41,282 nt of DNA from a virus: positions 1-41,282 of the IMG/VR virus record IMGVR_UViG_3300045107_000868, one strand, 5' to 3'. Positions within the stretch are counted from its first letter, which is position 1. Each line of letters starts with the position of its first letter. Position numbers and translations under genes: made by a program. A model generated the notes under the pieces. That model was not told the DNA's origin, made no database searches, and saw nothing but the letters and a program-made list of their open reading frames with translations. Shown piece after piece: positions 39,591-41,282 of this stretch.

Positions 39591-41282
39591 GTGATCGGAC
39601 TGCAACCAGGACTCCAGGCGCTCTACACGCAGAAACGCGGGGCGCGCGAGTGGCACGAAAAAATGAACGACAACCTCGCGGCACTGGACGTTATCGTCAA
39701 CTGCCGGTTTAACGAGTTTGTCACCAGCCTCCCCGGCAGCCCGGCGGAGGGACTGACCGTCATCGTCGCTTCGTCAGGCACGTCCGGACCGCTTGTTGGA
39801 AAAGAAGGGCAGATCGCGCGATACCTCGGTGGGGTGTGGAATTACTACGTCCCGCAGACCGGCTGGATCGCCCATAACCTGACCGACCGCCGCTATTACT
39901 CCTGTCGCCCCAACGGCGTGTGGACGGCGTGGGTCTCGACGGGTGTGGCGACCGCGCGCCCGACGGCAAACAGCGACAACCACGGCCTCTGGTACTACGC
40001 CACCGACACTGGCGCCGTGTACTGGAATCGGCTCGGGAACGGTTGGTCGGTCTACTCGTCCGGGTACATGCGCGGCCTCGCCGCCGACCGGCCTGCCGCG
40101 TCCCAGTATTACGCTGGCGTTGAGTATTTCGCGACCGACACCAACGGCGGGACGCGTTATCGTTGCGAGTTCGTCACGAGCGCATGGACGTGGGTGAAAC
40201 AGTCCCCCGGCGTGAGCGAGACGGGCGGCGACGGAGGCGGAGGCCCGCACGCCGCGACACACCTGCCCGGCGGCGGCGACCCGATTGACTGGGGAAAAAT
40301 CCTCGGTTTTGGAACGAGCTTCCCGACGGCCAGCGCGCTGTACGCAAATTGTTTTTTCGTCAAAACCGACGAAAACGGCGGGACGCTCTACCAGTGTCGC
40401 GAGGTGGCGAGTGTCTGGACGTGGGTCAAAGCGGCGCGCGGCGCGACCGAATCCACTGGTGGCGGTGGGGCGGCAGTACTCCCTGAGACAGCGGGGGTCC
40501 CGTCTGACAGCCCGGACACATCGGAGGGATACCCGGCGCGCTTCGATCCGCTCACAAAGCGGCTTTATGTCTACTCCGGGCCAGACTGGTACTTTACCAA
40601 ACTCGAACGCGCGTACGCCGGTGTCGGTGAGATTGAGGGTCTGGCGGGATGGTACGTCGTCGATGACGCCAGCAGTTACGCAGACGGCGCCGTTATTCCT
40701 GAACTGGCGGGCCGGGCAGGTTCGGTACTCGACTCGTCAGGGGTGGATAGTCCGATCATGCGGACAGCGGCCGTCAATGGAAAGCGGGCCGCCGAATTTA
40801 CCGGGAATCAATCGTTTCGGTTCACCGACCGGCTCGGCATGGGTCTGGCCACGGCTGGTGAGTTTTTTGCGGTCGTAAAAAGAGTCACAGGAACGATGAA
40901 TCCGGGAGGCTTCCGTCTGGGGTCCGGCACCGGGAGCCACTACCTGTTCGACTCTGACGGAAATATCTACGAGGATATTTTGCGGAATTCTCGGCCCGGA
41001 TTTTCGCCGTCGAGTATCGACATTACTCAGTGGCACGTTCTTCGCGTTCAATCGAACACGAACTACCGGGTCTACCTGAACGGAACGACTGTGTATAACG
41101 TGGCGACCGGGTCGTTTTTCATGCCGTCCGCGCCGTTCTACCTGACACGCAACACGGCGTCCCTTCAGATTGCAGCGTGGCTTTTCTTTGACACGTCCTC
41201 AAAAGCAGGCGGCGTACTCACGACCGAGGAGTACGATCTCGTGCGAACCTGGTTGAATTCGTTCTTCGGGTTTTCGATCTGA
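39591..41282 (+). CDS. Tail fibre/receptor-binding protein
   Basis: This protein has 563 residues from a GTG preceded by GGAGG. The N-terminal part (about 1-90) would attach to the tail. The middle carries two related segments, TDTNGGTRYRCEFVTSAWTWVK and TDENGGTLYQCREVASVWTWVK in shortened form, joined by Gly-rich linkers. The C-terminal 220 residues (LAGWYVVDDAS, FTDRLGMG, YRVYLNGTTVYN) resemble a concanavalin/LamG-type lectin domain likely to bind the host surface. It ends exactly at the window's last base. Confidence 0.8.
   Translation: MIGLQPGLQALYTQKRGAREWHEKMNDNLAALDVIVNCRFNEFVTSLPGSPAEGLTVIVASSGTSGPLVGKEGQIARYLGGVWNYYVPQTGWIAHNLTDRRYYSCRPNGVWTAWVSTGVATARPTANSDNHGLWYYATDTGAVYWNRLGNGWSVYSSGYMRGLAADRPAASQYYAGVEYFATDTNGGTRYRCEFVTSAWTWVKQSPGVSETGGDGGGGPHAATHLPGGGDPIDWGKILGFGTSFPTASALYANCFFVKTDENGGTLYQCREVASVWTWVKAARGATESTGGGGAAVLPETAGVPSDSPDTSEGYPARFDPLTKRLYVYSGPDWYFTKLERAYAGVGEIEGLAGWYVVDDASSYADGAVIPELAGRAGSVLDSSGVDSPIMRTAAVNGKRAAEFTGNQSFRFTDRLGMGLATAGEFFAVVKRVTGTMNPGGFRLGSGTGSHYLFDSDGNIYEDILRNSRPGFSPSSIDITQWHVLRVQSNTNYRVYLNGTTVYNVATGSFFMPSAPFYLTRNTASLQIAAWLFFDTSSKAGGVLTTEEYDLVRTWLNSFFGFSI

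Noticed and set aside
1-41282. CRISPR array
   Set aside because: No regularly spaced direct repeats of 20-40 bp were seen. The only strong repeats are the C4-type leaders, the FG-GAP units and the short GCGCGAAC sites.

Overview
The window looks like a nearly complete temperate siphophage (prophage) genome of a GC-rich, probably Gram-negative host. The host inference rests on a nested inner-membrane/lipoprotein spanin-like gene pair and a peptidoglycan amidase; I cannot name the host. A tyrosine integrase opens the left end and a tail fibre gene closes the right end. There is a lambda-type GpA terminase and lambda-type portal, a protease-capsid fusion, a tail tube without a sheath, and a long tape measure protein.

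Layout. 1-1.7 kb (+): integrase and a three-helix membrane protein. 1.9-4.04 kb (-): a repressor-type operon encoding a ribbon-helix-helix (RHH) protein, a stand-alone LexA/S24 peptidase domain, a secreted protein and a GYF-type membrane protein. It is divergent from a second, short RHH gene at 4.12 kb, and a perfect 19-bp palindrome lies between them. 4.4-14.2 kb: regulatory and DNA-metabolism genes (DUF3102 protein, excisionase-like protein, cysteine-cluster protein, GIY-YIG nuclease, SF2 helicase, TOPRIM/primase-helicase), packed with ATGA/TGATG overlaps. 14.2-15.6 kb (+): an immunity-like unit made of a sigma70-like promoter, a C4-type antisense RNA leader, a second S24 domain and a Rha antirepressor, closed by a strong terminator. 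15.6-16.25 kb is noncoding, AT-rich and carries repeated GCGCGAAC sites. 16.25-26.3 kb (+): packaging, head and tail-tube genes. 26.3-28.1 kb (-): an inserted reverse-strand cassette of promoter, second C4-type leader, third S24 domain and an intact TnpB nuclease. 28.1-31.7 kb (+): holin/spanin-like genes, tail chaperones and endolysin. 31.8-41.3 kb (+): tape measure, tail-tip proteins (one with an FG-GAP repeat insertion), hub protein and fibre.

How it may work together. The leftward RHH + S24 pair looks like a CI-type repressor split into two translationally coupled proteins, facing a Cro-like RHH. The two C4-led units each produce another S24 paralogue, followed by either a Rha antirepressor or TnpB. 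The two leaders share the promoter-to-start spacing, the first hairpin and two complementary segment pairs, and one pair covaries. The most novel feature is this duplicated C4-S24-effector module, in particular the version in which TnpB occupies the antirepressor position and is translationally coupled to S24. All functional links are inference from sequence; no database search was run.
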